Source of the DNA: PALSA-693 sp963834725
GTDB taxonomy: Bacteria; Actinomycetota; Acidimicrobiia; Acidimicrobiales; Palsa-688
Direction of reading: 5' to 3'
DNA: 64,000 nt
NCBI GenBank assembly: GCA_963834725.1
Contig: CAWICN010000001.1
Span: forward strand, 5,828,001 to 5,892,000
Shown: in pieces, positions 8,537 through 16,553 of the stretch
Layout: each line of letters starts with the position of its first letter
Position numbering within the stretch: position 1 is the stretch's first letter
Program-made: the position numbers and the translations under genes
Notes under the pieces: model-generated
Seen by the model: only the letters and a program-made list of their open reading frames with translations
What the model was told of the DNA's origin: nothing
Database searches by the model: none

Positions 8537-9067
8537 ATGTCGGCGGCCGAGAGGAACCGTCCCGGTATGAGCGAGCCCAGCGACTACCCGGCGTGGCGTC
8601 GCCAGCCTGGTCGCCCCCAGCCCCGGGCGCTACCTCGAGCGGCGACGCCTGACGACCCGGACTTCGAAGTCGGTGGCACCTGGCCACGGGACTGGGCCTC
8701 CATGTCCCGCCAGCAGGCTCAGCGGATGTGGGACCGCCTACAAGGTTTCGTGGCCCAAGGCAGCAACTGTCAGCCCCGGCGGGTCTACCGCCACCACCGG
8801 TGGGCTGGGAACCCAGCCGCGGTTCTCTGCTGGCCCAACCACCTACTGGGACGTGGCGCCCAGGTCGATGAGTGCCAGTCCGATCTCTGGGCGACTCGTC
8901 TTCCTCAGTTGGGCCGGCGATTCCTTGACGATGACTTCGAGGGTTGGCCACACCTGGCCGGAGAGAAGGTGGCCTCCTCGGACGCTGCCGTCACTGAGGC
9001 CGACGACCACGTGGGCGTGAACTTGTGGCGTGTCGTCGCCCAGGGCGATATCGCCGACGAGGGATAG
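8537..9067 (+). CDS. Hypothetical protein, 3' part antisense to DUF296 gene
   Basis: An AAAGGAG sequence precedes GTG 8534 and ATG 8537, so translation initiation here looks real. The first 70 or so residues (including FEVGGTWPRDWASM and QQAQRMWDRLQGF) look protein-like. The last 225 bases run antisense through the well-supported DUF296 gene, which is improbable for an intact pair. The likely picture is a short gene whose original 3' end has been lost or frameshifted before 8843. I recognise no family. Confidence 0.35.
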   Translation: MSAAERNRPGMSEPSDYPAWRRQPGRPQPRALPRAATPDDPDFEVGGTWPRDWASMSRQQAQRMWDRLQGFVAQGSNCQPRRVYRHHRWAGNPAAVLCWPNHLLGRGAQVDECQSDLWATRLPQLGRRFLDDDFEGWPHLAGEKVASSDAAVTEADDHVGVNLWRVVAQGDIADEG

Positions 9068-9289
9068 GACCTCGCACTGCTCTTCGATGGCGATCCGCTT
9101 GTAGTCCTTCTTGTCACGGTCGAACCATCCGACGATGGCGCGGGAGAACGCGCCCAGTCCCGTGAGCTCGGCCGCGGCGATGTGCTGGTCGCGAGCGAAG
9201 CGTGTGAGCTCCTGAAAAGCGTCGTCGCCCGGGTCAGCGACCAGCACGTAGGTCGGCGCCGCCGTATCGTCCAAACGTCTCCATTTCAT
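8843..9289 (-). CDS. DUF296/PPC-domain protein
   Basis: The ATG at 9289 follows GGAGACCACC; the product has 148 residues. It matches the plant-and-prokaryote-conserved (PPC, DUF296) fold across its length: YVLVADPGDDAFQELTRFA, AAELTGLGAFSRAIVGWFD, EEQCEVLSLVGDIAL, and the histidine-bearing VHAHVVVGLSDGSVRGGHLL. Bacterial members are small trimeric proteins often called DNA-binding by similarity to AT-hook proteins, but this one has no AT-hook and its role is unknown. It stands between small stress-type genes. Confidence 0.87.
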   Translation of the reverse strand: MKWRRLDDTAAPTYVLVADPGDDAFQELTRFARDQHIAAAELTGLGAFSRAIVGWFDRDKKDYKRIAIEEQCEVLSLVGDIALGDDTPQVHAHVVVGLSDGSVRGGHLLSGQVWPTLEVIVKESPAQLRKTSRPEIGLALIDLGATSQ

Positions 9290-9357
9290 GGTGGTCTCCT
9301 TCCCTGGTTTTGTCGCTCCAAACCCGGTCGGCGTCGGTAGGGACACTTCAACGCCCA

Positions 9358-9573
9358 CTACGGGACGACCGTCAGCGTTCCGCCAGCGCCAGGGTCGCCC
9401 AATCCGGTCGAGTCCATGAACGCAACGTCCGTCAGGTCGATCATGAGCCGGTTGGCGGCGGCCAGGTCGGCTAAGACGTGACGGAATTGGTTGGCGCTGA
9501 AGGCGTCGAGGTTGCCCACGGGGCGACAGACAACATGGCCTGCAGGGCTGCGCTGGTATTGGATGATCAACAT
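9358..9573 (-). pseudogene. STAS-domain (anti-sigma antagonist-like) gene, shortened
   Basis: From ATG 9573 the 71-residue product begins as a STAS domain (MLIIQYQRSPAGHVVCRPVGNLDAFSANQF is split here by function: strand, then LDAFSANQF helix) and keeps the phosphorylation-site block LMIDLTDVAFMDSTGLG. The helix that should follow is missing: DSTGLG is joined almost directly to GGTLTVV, which resembles the next conserved strand, and the frame then stops. About ten residues and the last helix are absent. Intact homologues bind RsbW-type kinases in sigma-factor partner switching. It is either a remnant or a minimal variant. Confidence 0.6.
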
Positions 9574-9708
9574 GTCCAAGGCTTTCTGATCGATTTGGTA
9601 CTCCCGCCGATTGAGTGCGCGTTGTCACCTCAAAGTCGGCCGGGGTCAGGAAATGGCCAAGGCAACGAGAGACCTCCTCCCGCTCGCCATCTCGCTCGGG
9701 ACGGGGAC

Positions 9709-10113
9709 TCAGCCGTCCTGTGCTTCGTTGTCCCGAGCATGAGGCGCCGTCCTGGAGGGCTGACGATCGACGGGGTCGATGAGTTCGGGATAACAACCGT
9801 TGTCGAACGCCCGGACGAACTCTCCGACCGGTTTAGGGAGCCGGATAGTGATGGGCAGGCGTCGATCGGTGCAGCTGACATGGATGCTGTAGTTGGAGAC
9901 TGAGATCCCGGTCACGGACGACTCGGTGCCGATGAGCGCCCGCAGGTACCGGGCGATGGCACAATCGGTGGGCTTATGAGGCGAGCCCCGCACATTCAGC
10001 GCTTCCAGGCTGGCGGCGACAGCAGCGGGGGTCGGCCCTAACGAGTTGCCAAGCTCGCGAATGGAACGCCGCCATTCTCGCCGGCTGGCCAATGTGCCAT
10101 CCCTGCGTCTCAT
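9709..10113 (-). CDS. Conserved-looking hypothetical protein
   Basis: The ATG at 10113 is eight bases after GGAGG, favouring it over the longer GTG form. The 134-residue product starts with a basic stretch (MRRRDG..RREWRRSIRELG), then GPTPAAVAASLEALNVRG, CAIARYLRALIG and a beta-rich part (VSNYSIHVSC, LPITIRLPKPVGEFVRAFD). No signal peptide or membrane helix is seen. I do not recognise the family. The good ribosome site and lack of low-complexity sequence support a real gene. Confidence 0.65.
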   Translation of the reverse strand: MRRRDGTLASRREWRRSIRELGNSLGPTPAAVAASLEALNVRGSPHKPTDCAIARYLRALIGTESSVTGISVSNYSIHVSCTDRRLPITIRLPKPVGEFVRAFDNGCYPELIDPVDRQPSRTAPHARDNEAQDG

Positions 10114-10345
10114 TTGTTTAGCCTCCACTCCGTCTCACTCGACTGCTTCTGGATTGTGTAAAAGACGAATCCTTCTCTTCCTCGAGGCGCCGCCCAACTC
10201 TGTTCTTGTTCCGAGGTGACACTGATCACAGTCGGTGGGCGACCTATCTATCGTAACACGACATTCTAGTGGCGGGGTCCCCCGGTCTACTGCAACCGGA
10301 CCCACTCGGCCCCCGACGGGACCGGGTGGAGTCCATGGCGCTGTA

Positions 10346-10762
10346 TCAGGCCGCTCGCGACTCGGGGTGGGTGGCCCCCGACGAACCCGCATGAAGCCAG
10401 CGCAGATCGCCCAGACGGTGCTGGGCCCGCCAGGTGGCCACTTCGTGAATGGCCGTACCCACTACGCCGATAACCACGACGCCTATGGCAAAGGCGAACG
10501 CCAGCCATGTGGTAGCCGTGCCCGAGCTGGCCAAGGAAAAGGCGATAAGCAGCCCTACGTCGGCCAAGGCCAGCGCATCCAGCATCCGTTGTAGCAGACC
10601 ACGGGACCGGTCCAGCTGGGCCAGTGCGGTCACGCACAGCATGGCAACGCCGACCCCGAAAGCGACCCAACCCAAGACCCCGGGGCTGAAGCTCTGGCTG
10701 ACGACCACGATGAAGCCGCCCATCAGGATGATCATGATATTGGTGAAATAGCGACTACTCAT
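10346..10762 (-). CDS. Small four-helix membrane protein, SPW-repeat-like
   Basis: The ATG at 10762 follows AAAGGAG. The 138-residue product has four hydrophobic segments: FTNIMIILMGGFIVVVS, VLGWVAFGVGVAMLCVTAL, ALADVGLLIAFSLAS and WLAFAFAIGVVVIGVVG. SFSPGVLGW resembles the SPW motif that names a family of paired-helix membrane proteins. The C-terminus is hydrophilic and basic (WRAQHRLGDLRWLHAG), probably cytoplasmic. Function is unknown. Confidence 0.75.
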   Translation of the reverse strand: MSSRYFTNIMIILMGGFIVVVSQSFSPGVLGWVAFGVGVAMLCVTALAQLDRSRGLLQRMLDALALADVGLLIAFSLASSGTATTWLAFAFAIGVVVIGVVGTAIHEVATWRAQHRLGDLRWLHAGSSGATHPESRAA

Positions 10763-11152
10763 AACGGGTAGCTCCTTTCTGTGAGGACCCCACCTAAGGG
10801 GCCCGGTTGTTGTTTCCCGAAGGTGGGGAGTCGCTGTTCCATGGGGAAGCCGCAGCACCAGCGAGACGCCACTCGGTGGACTCACCAACTTTGTGCCACC
10901 CCCCCACTGTCGAGATTCCCATGTCCTCTACTCTACCACAGATATCTCGTGACACGACATAAGGTGCGAGAATAAATGTGGGTCACGTTTGGCGGCCAGC
11001 CCCTGGTCCATACGGCCCGGAAGCGGCCAGTAGCAGTGCAGATCCCGCCATCCCGCCCTCGGTAGAGCGGCCGATCCCCATGACCCAGGGCAAGGCGCTC
11101 CTTCGCCCCGGCTCAACCGGCCGAGCCTGGTCGCTACTGGTTCATGGGCGAC
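10763..11152. other. Non-coding interval
   Basis: About 390 bases without a supported gene. A short perfect palindrome TCGTGACACGA occurs near 10951-10961. A GGGTAG in front of GTG 10781 has no -35 partner and overlaps the ribosome site of the opposite gene, so I do not call a gene there. Confidence 0.5.
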
Positions 11153-11396
11153 TCAGTTACAGGCCGGTGCTTGGTTAGAGAAACGGCTCAGGCCAGTCAT
11201 GACCTGGCCGGCGGCCATGAGGAGCTTGTTCCACGAGCCGACGATCTTGGCTCGCCGCCCGTCGAGCGCGGCCCGGACGATCCAGTCGGCCGGGATCTCG
11301 GGCTGGTAGATCGGCGGCACCGGTTGAGGATGGCCGCCCATGGATGTTGCACCAGTCGAACTGCGGGGTGTTAACCGCCGGCAGATGGACCATGTT
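11153..11396 (-). pseudogene. Remnant of a short-chain dehydrogenase (SDR), C-terminal end
   Basis: Two overlapping minus frames together give the end of an SDR: MVHLPAVNTPQFDWC in one frame (about 11345-11396), then HPQPVPPIYQPEIPADWIV and the ALDGRRAKIVGSW block in another (11153-11341). This order and wording match the substrate-binding loop and C-terminus of actinobacterial SDRs. The Rossmann part and the catalytic Tyr-Lys are absent, so the gene is both truncated and frameshifted near 11340. Confidence 0.7.
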
Positions 11397-11443
11397 CATC
11401 GCCGGACGGCGATGATTCGTCTCCCCGCGGCGGTGACGGGTGG

Positions 11444-11974
11444 TCATAGCTGTTCACGGACGCCGGCTTCATGGTGTACCTGTTTGAGGTCGTCGCCGAT
11501 GGTTCCGTTCAGGGCCGCCCGGCCGGCGCCGTGACGTCCGACGGGAAGGACGGTGTGACGCCGGGTGTCTTCGATCTCGAAGGCCAGCGCCGCGTACAGG
11601 GCCAGGGCACCGAGGCCGATCCCCCACCAGCCTGAGACATGCTCCCAGCCGGTTCGGTCGGCGAGCTCATAGATGCCGGTGAGCGCGAAACGGACCGCGG
11701 CGCCGAACATGACTATTGCGGCGAGGACCTTGCCGAGCGACGCGGCGACGGCGGGCACCAGGAGGGCGGCGGAGACGAAGAACAGCAACACACCGAGAGC
11801 CCGGCTGGTCGAACCGGCTGGCGAGGCGACCATGACCGCCCCGGTGGCCAGCCAGGTCCCGGCCAGCAGCCCCATCCCGGTGCCCCCGACCGAGTCGCGG
11901 GCCAAGAAACCGAAAATGGAGCTGAGGGCCTGGAGGGGGGCGACGAACACCAGCAGTATCAACGCCACCTGGCG
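11444..11974 (-). pseudogene. C-terminal half of a GPR1/FUN34/YaaH-type transporter, fused to GMC fragment
   Basis: About 176 residues starting near RQVALILLVFVAPLQAL contain four hydrophobic segments and end with the FEIEDTRRHTVLPVGRHGAGRAAL and LKQVHHEAGVREQL tail that I associate with actinobacterial GPR1/FUN34/YaaH-like acetate transporters. It has no start of its own: it is joined in frame to a truncated GMC oxidoreductase at about 11975. A matching N-terminal half lies at 20039-20299, eight kilobases away. The family assignment is from motif memory and should be checked by search. Confidence 0.6.
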
Positions 11975-13166
11975 GCCTTCGCCCCAGTGTCCTTGGGCGG
12001 CGACATGCTCGTCCCAGGTGATCGGCAACGGTGAGACGGTCTGGATGGAAAACCCCCGCCGGTAGTCCTTGGTGGGGTCGGTTTCGTAGTAGTGCTCGGA
12101 GCTGACCTCGGGCGGCGGGGCTTTGAACATGCGGATCTCGCCGGCGAAACGGCCGGCGGTCTGGGGGGCTCCCTGCACCATGACGTAGCGGCCGACCTGG
12201 CCCTCGCCGTTGCACAGCCCGTCAGGGAACCGGTTGCTGGCGGAGAGGAGCAACAGCCGGGGGGTTTCGATGGAGTATCCGGCCACCGCTACCATCCGGG
12301 CCCGCTGGAAGTGCTCGACGCCGCCGGCGTAGACGACGCCGGTGGCCAGCCCGTGGTCGCCGATCTCGACCTTGGTGACCATGCAGTTGGCTCGGATCTC
12401 GGCGCCGTGGGCCAGGGCGTCAGGGACATGGGTGATCAACGGGGAGGCTTTGGCGTTGACTTTGCAGCCTGCAGGCAGAAGCCTCGATAGATGCAGTGCG
12501 GCCGGTTCCCGAACCGGCCGTTGGCGATGGCCACCGGCCCTACCCGGGCGTCCAGGCCGACCGCGGCGGCGCCGCGCAGGAAAATCTCGCCGTTCCCGCC
12601 GACCGGCTGGGGTGAGTACCGGTAGGTGTGGGGGTCGCCCCACGGCCAGTCCTGACCCGACACCGGCAGTTCCTCTTCGATGGCCCGGTAGTACGGCCTG
12701 AGGTCCTGGTAGCTGATGGGCCAGTCGGCGCCGACCCCGTCGAGGGTGGCCGTGCGGAAGTCGGAAGGGTGGAAGCGGGGAGTGTACCCGGCGTAATGGA
12801 TCATGGAGCCGCCCACCCCGCGGCCGCAGTTGTTCGAACCAGGGGGACCGGGTCGGCGCCGGCGATCACCCGCGGTTCGGTCCAGTAAAGCCGGTGGGAG
12901 CCAGCCTCGTCGCTGACCCAGTCGGCGTCGGGATCCCAGAACGGGCCGGCGTCGAGGGCGACGACGCGCCACCCGGCCCGGGCCAGACGCTGCATCAGGG
13001 TCGAGCCGCCGGCCCCGCAGCCGACCACGACGACGTCCACCTCGTCGTCATCGGCGAATCGGCGCATATCGGCTCGCAGCCGGTGGTCGCTGCGCTCGTC
13101 ACCATCAGGGATCAACCAGGCCGACTCGTTCCGGGCCCGGATGGCCTGGTCGCTGAACCTGCTCAC
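11975..13166 (-). pseudogene. GMC-family oxidoreductase, two frameshifts and lost C-terminus
   Basis: From GTG 13166 the first frame gives the FAD-binding Rossmann motif VDVVVVGCGAGGSTLMQRLA. Near 12840 it shifts to a second frame (GSNNCGRGVGGSMIHYAGYTPRF, GADWPISYQDLRPYY, RPHCIYRGFCLQ), and near 12472 to a third (CKVNAKASPLITHVPDALAHG, RMVAVAGYSIETPRLLL, GRYVMVQG). In both places one G restored in a GG/GGG run would repair the frame. The sequence stops matching GMC enzymes after GHWGE near 11975, so the catalytic His domain is missing and transporter sequence follows. The gene lay in an operon behind the TPP oxidase and a small membrane protein. Confidence 0.8.
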
Positions 13167-13680
13167 GACTGGCCTTTCGTGCCGGTGGTGTGGGCGTGGC
13201 GGCGTTTGGCCCGTTCCACCCGCTCCGCGAAGGTGACCGCATCGACGCTGTGACGGTCGGCGACCCCCCACCCTTCGCGCTTGTCGACCCCCAGCGCCTT
13301 GTAACCGCGGGGATAGGCGGGTTGCAGGTGATGCCGCGAAAGTGGAAAAACGTGCCCTGGGCTCCGTTGGCCATCACCAGCAGCGACGCCGCCGGCAGCA
13401 CCGTCTTGGCCGCCCGGCGACTGAACACCGCGGCCACTCCGGCCGGAAGCAGGGTAGGCACGATGACGATCGGCCACCACATCATCTTGTTCCCGAAGCT
13501 GGCACTGTCATGCGAGGTGTAGATCTCAGCGGTGGTAACCAGCGCGCCGGCGGCCGCCAGCCCGGCCAGGGCCCGCTCGAACCGGCCGGTACGTACGTCG
13601 CGAACGGACCGCCCCACCGCACCGGCCAAGGGCGCACCGGCCGGCCGGCTCAGCCGCGCCGCTCTGCTCGGTCGCATCAC
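13163..13680 (-). pseudogene. Small membrane protein preceding GMC gene, frameshifted
   Basis: The ATG overlaps the TPP-oxidase stop (13677-13680). The first 120 or so residues contain two to three hydrophobic segments (ALAGLAAAGALVTTAEIY, WWPIVIVPTLLPAGVAAVF, TVLPAASLLVMANGAQG) and the phrase SHDSASFGNKMMWWP seen in proteins encoded next to GMC oxidoreductases. After FFHFRGI the frame changes near 13310; the tail YKALGVDKREGWGVADR with AERVERAKRRHA then runs to a stop at 13163, overlapping the GMC start. A middle segment may also be missing. Confidence 0.55.
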
Positions 13681-15479
13681 GGGTCTTTCCGTCCGGGCAG
13701 GAACTCTTGCACTTTCTGCTTGACCCCGGTGCTGATGACCTGGCGGGCGTCCTCGTCGCCGTGCAACATGGCCAGACCGGCGGCCTTCACCTGGTCAAAC
13801 GTGGCGTGGGGAGGGATCGGCGGGACGTTCGGGTCGGTATGCACATCGAGCACCGTCGGCCGCTCGGCGGCCAGGGCTTGGCGCCAGGCGTCAGCGATCT
13901 GACCGGGTTCGGTCACCTCGATCGATTTCAGGCCGGCCGTGGCCGCGAACGCCGCGTACGAATAGTCGGGCAGGGACTGGGACTCCACGAACTTGGGGGC
14001 GCCCTCCATGGCCCGCATCTCCCAGGTCACCTGGTTCAAATCGTTGTTGTGCAACACCGCCACGATCAGGCGAGGATCAGACCACTCCTGCCAGTAATGG
14101 GCGATGGTCAACAGTTCGGCCATACCATTCATCTGCATGGCCCCGTCGCCGACGATGGCGATGGCGGGCCGGTCAGGGTGGGCAAACTTGGCGCCGATCG
14201 CATACGGCACCCCGGGACCCATAGTGGCCAACGTGCCCGACAGCGACCCGCGGACGTCGCCCCGAAAGCGGAGATCCCGGGCGTACCAGTTCGCCGACGA
14301 CCCCGAGTCGGAGGCCACCATGGCATTCGACGGGAGCTGCTCGCTCAGCTCCCACACCAGCCGCTGCGGGTTCACCACCCCCGCCAGGCTGCTGTCAGTC
14401 ATGGCCTGGCGTTGCATGGTGTCCCACCAGTCGGCCACGTTCTTCTCGATCTTCTCCCGCCACGACCGGTCCATCTTGCGGTCCAGCCTGGGGATGAGGG
14501 CCCGCAAAGCGGCGGCCGCGTCGGCGACGACGTTCAGCTCATAGGGATAGCGCATCCCGATGAAACTGCCGTCCCAGTCGATCTGGACACCCCTGGCCTG
14601 ATCGAACTTCGGCATGAACTGGGTGTAGGGGAAATTCGACCCGACAGTAAGGACTGTGTCACAGTCCATCATCATCTCGTAGCTCGGCCGGGTGCCGAGC
14701 AGGCCGATCGAGCCGGTCACGAAGGCCAGATCATCCGCCAAGACGTCCTTGCCCAGCAGCGCCTTGGCCACCCCGGCACCCAGCAGGTCGGCGACCTCGA
14801 GCACCTCCGCCCGGGCCCCCCGAGCCCCCTGACCGATCAGAATCGCCACCTTCGACCCGGCGTTGAGGATCTCCGCCGCCTTGGCGATCGTGGCGTCATC
14901 GGCCACCGGAGTCGGCCAGTCAGTTCCCGTGCTCGACGGCACCATCTTGAAGGCGTGGGTCGGCGGCGCATACTCGAGATCCTGGACATCCGACGGAATG
15001 ATCACACAGGTCGGGCTATGCGTCGCCATCGCCACCCGGATAGCCCGGTCGATCAAGTTGGGGAACTGCTCGGGGACCGTGGCCATCTCCACGAACTGGT
15101 GACAGCAGTCCTTGAACAGCGTCACCAGGTCGATCTCCTGCTGATAGGAGCCGCCCATAGCCGAGCGCTCGGTCTGGCCCACCAGGGCCACCACCGGCAC
15201 ATGATCCAACTTGGCGTCATACAACCCGTTCAACAAATGTACCGCTCCCGGCCCCGACGTCGCCGCGCACACCCCGACCCGACCGGAGAACTTGGCGTAA
15301 CCCACCGCCTCGAACGCCGCCATCTCCTCGTGACGGGCTTGCACAAACTTCGGCTCGTTGTTCGCCCGCCCCCACGCCGCCAACAGCCCGTTGATCCCAT
15401 CCCCGGGATAAGCGAACACCTTCTCCACTCCCCACGCCCGCAACCGACCCAACATGAAATCTGCGACTGTCGCACTCAT
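13677..15479 (-). CDS. TPP-dependent pyruvate oxidase/dehydrogenase-like enzyme (PoxB family), copy 1
   Basis: A full-length 600-residue ThDP enzyme with a GGAGGAG ribosome site before ATG 15479. The N-terminal PYR domain has FAYPGDGINGLL, the catalytic-Glu block FVQARHEEMAAFEAVGYAK and TSGPGAVHLLNGLYDAK; the central domain contains the acyl-carrier-like GSNFPYTQF; the C-terminal PP domain carries GDGAMQM at about residue 443 and HNNDLNQVTWE thirty residues later. The architecture fits PoxB-type pyruvate:quinone oxidoreductases or related decarboxylases; acetolactate synthase is less likely given the second relative downstream of a lactate dehydrogenase. It heads an operon with the broken membrane and GMC genes. 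Confidence 0.82.
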   Translation of the reverse strand: MSATVADFMLGRLRAWGVEKVFAYPGDGINGLLAAWGRANNEPKFVQARHEEMAAFEAVGYAKFSGRVGVCAATSGPGAVHLLNGLYDAKLDHVPVVALVGQTERSAMGGSYQQEIDLVTLFKDCCHQFVEMATVPEQFPNLIDRAIRVAMATHSPTCVIIPSDVQDLEYAPPTHAFKMVPSSTGTDWPTPVADDATIAKAAEILNAGSKVAILIGQGARGARAEVLEVADLLGAGVAKALLGKDVLADDLAFVTGSIGLLGTRPSYEMMMDCDTVLTVGSNFPYTQFMPKFDQARGVQIDWDGSFIGMRYPYELNVVADAAAALRALIPRLDRKMDRSWREKIEKNVADWWDTMQRQAMTDSSLAGVVNPQRLVWELSEQLPSNAMVASDSGSSANWYARDLRFRGDVRGSLSGTLATMGPGVPYAIGAKFAHPDRPAIAIVGDGAMQMNGMAELLTIAHYWQEWSDPRLIVAVLHNNDLNQVTWEMRAMEGAPKFVESQSLPDYSYAAFAATAGLKSIEVTEPGQIADAWRQALAAERPTVLDVHTDPNVPPIPPHATFDQVKAAGLAMLHGDEDARQVISTGVKQKVQEFLPGRKDP

Positions 15480-15742
15480 CTTGACTCAACTCCTCCACTC
15501 GACCCCGTATGACCTACCCACCACAACGCCAAACACCGCCAGCCCGACGGCCAACCTGTGACCGCGGGTTGAGCCCCGAAGACCATCCCATAGCCACATC
15601 GCAGCACGACCCGGTGCTCGCGAGCGAACAAGCCCTGGCAAACGGTTCGGGACCGTCGGTGTTCGAGCGTCGCTGGTACCGCCGCAAACGTTCCCCTCCT
15701 CCGTCATCAGTTCCTCCCGCCGACCACAGGATGTTACGATCC

Positions 15743-15757
15743 TATCGGATCACGATC
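15743..15757. promoter_or_regulatory. Operator-like element, copy A
   Basis: TATCGGATCACGATC, identical at 13 of 15 positions to the perfect inverted repeat at 25260-25274. It lies between the divergent TPP-oxidase and MarR genes. Confidence 0.6.
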
Positions 15758-15811
15758 TATCTGGGCTGGGGCTGGAACTTCGGTGTCGGCCTATGAGGCG
15801 TACCCGTCGAC

Positions 15812-15824
15812 GGATCTTAGATCC
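15812..15824. promoter_or_regulatory. Perfect 13-bp palindrome
   Basis: GGATCTTAGATCC, six-base arms around one T, placed between the two operator-like copies; a possible additional protein-binding site. Confidence 0.4.
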
Positions 15825-15837
15825 CACTGCGCGGCAG

Positions 15838-15866
15838 CTGACATCTTCATCGGAATACGATATGAT
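15838..15866 (+). promoter_or_regulatory. Sigma-A-type promoter of the MarR gene with operator in its spacer
   Basis: CTGACA at 15838-15843, a 17-base spacer and TATGAT at 15861-15866. The operator-like element CATCGGAATACGATA (15848-15862, 11 of 15 identical to the 25260 site) fills most of the spacer, a position that suits repression. Confidence 0.6.
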
Positions 15867-16121
15867 GCCGTGGGTGACAAGTAGTCAGGATGGTCGGCAC
15901 ACTGCCGCTCCGCTTGACGCCCAGGAGGAGCACCGACCCCAGACTCGGAGGCAATGATCAGTCAAGTTCGGCCCGGCGGTAGGGGAGTGAAGGCTGCTAC
16001 TAACCCGGAACCGCCGGCACGGTCACCGCTGCGCATCGGGGCGCCTGTTGTTGGTCGAAATGGGTCGTCGAGGGGGTTGCACGATTGGCCCGATGACCAT
16101 CATCACGATAGGAGGACCACC

Positions 16122-16553
16122 ATGCCGACCGGCACTCAGGCCGGAACTCGGGGCGGGCCCGTGTCTGACGGTGAGTACCGGGCCCTGGCACAGTTCCGCA
16201 GGGCCCTCCGGTCGTTTCTGCATTTCTCGGAGGAGGCGGCCAGGTCCGCGGGTCTCACCCCTTCTCAGCATCAGCTCTTACTCGCCATCCGCGGTGCCGA
16301 CACTGAGCAACCCCCGGCAATCGGGGACATCGCGGACTGGATGAAGTTGCGTCACCACTCGACGGTCGAACTCGTCAACCGCGCCGAACACAGCGGCCTG
16401 GTGACACGCATACCTGATCCTGCCGATCACCGTCGCCAACGACTGATCCTTACCGATCTGGGCGAGGCTCGGCTCGACACCCTGTCCACTCTGCACCGTG
16501 AAGAACTCCGCCGCTTCCGGGAAGAAGGCCTCATGCCCCTTCGTGGCCTGTGA
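16122..16553 (+). CDS. MarR-family transcriptional regulator
   Basis: The ATG at 16122 is preceded by GGAGG. The 143-residue protein has the MarR winged-helix plan: a dimerisation helix (YRALAQFRRALRSFLHFSEEAARSAGLT), SQHQLLLAIRG, the recognition region IGDIADWMKLRHHSTVELVNRAEHSGLV and the wing DPADHRRQRLILTDLGEARL. MarR proteins repress by binding short inverted repeats and respond to small ligands, often acids or phenols. Its own promoter carries an operator-like element shared with the lactate-dehydrogenase promoter, so autoregulation and control of the lactate/pyruvate genes is a reasonable inference. Its 3' end overlaps the broken exporter gene on the other strand by 127 bases. Confidence 0.88.
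   Translation: MPTGTQAGTRGGPVSDGEYRALAQFRRALRSFLHFSEEAARSAGLTPSQHQLLLAIRGADTEQPPAIGDIADWMKLRHHSTVELVNRAEHSGLVTRIPDPADHRRQRLILTDLGEARLDTLSTLHREELRRFREEGLMPLRGL

Larger units (their letters stand above)
15480..16121. other. Regulatory intergenic region between TPP oxidase and MarR genes
   Basis: About 640 bases between divergent genes with no supported ORF. It contains two copies of a 15-bp operator-like element (15743-15757, 15848-15862), a perfect palindrome (15812-15824), a strong promoter for MarR (15838-15866) and a possible GGGTAC element toward the oxidase (minus strand, 15800-15805). Confidence 0.7.

Noticed and set aside
10766..10975. GGGTAG nine bases before GTG 10781 with a 64-codon frame
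   Set aside because: No GNNT-type -35 at 15-17 bases; the sequence is the ribosome site of the opposite gene and the predicted peptide has no protein-like pattern.
13707..15512. 601-codon open frame on the plus strand opposite the TPP oxidase
   Set aside because: It is a GC-rich antisense shadow, with repeated Arg/Gly/His composition, of a clearly conserved enzyme.
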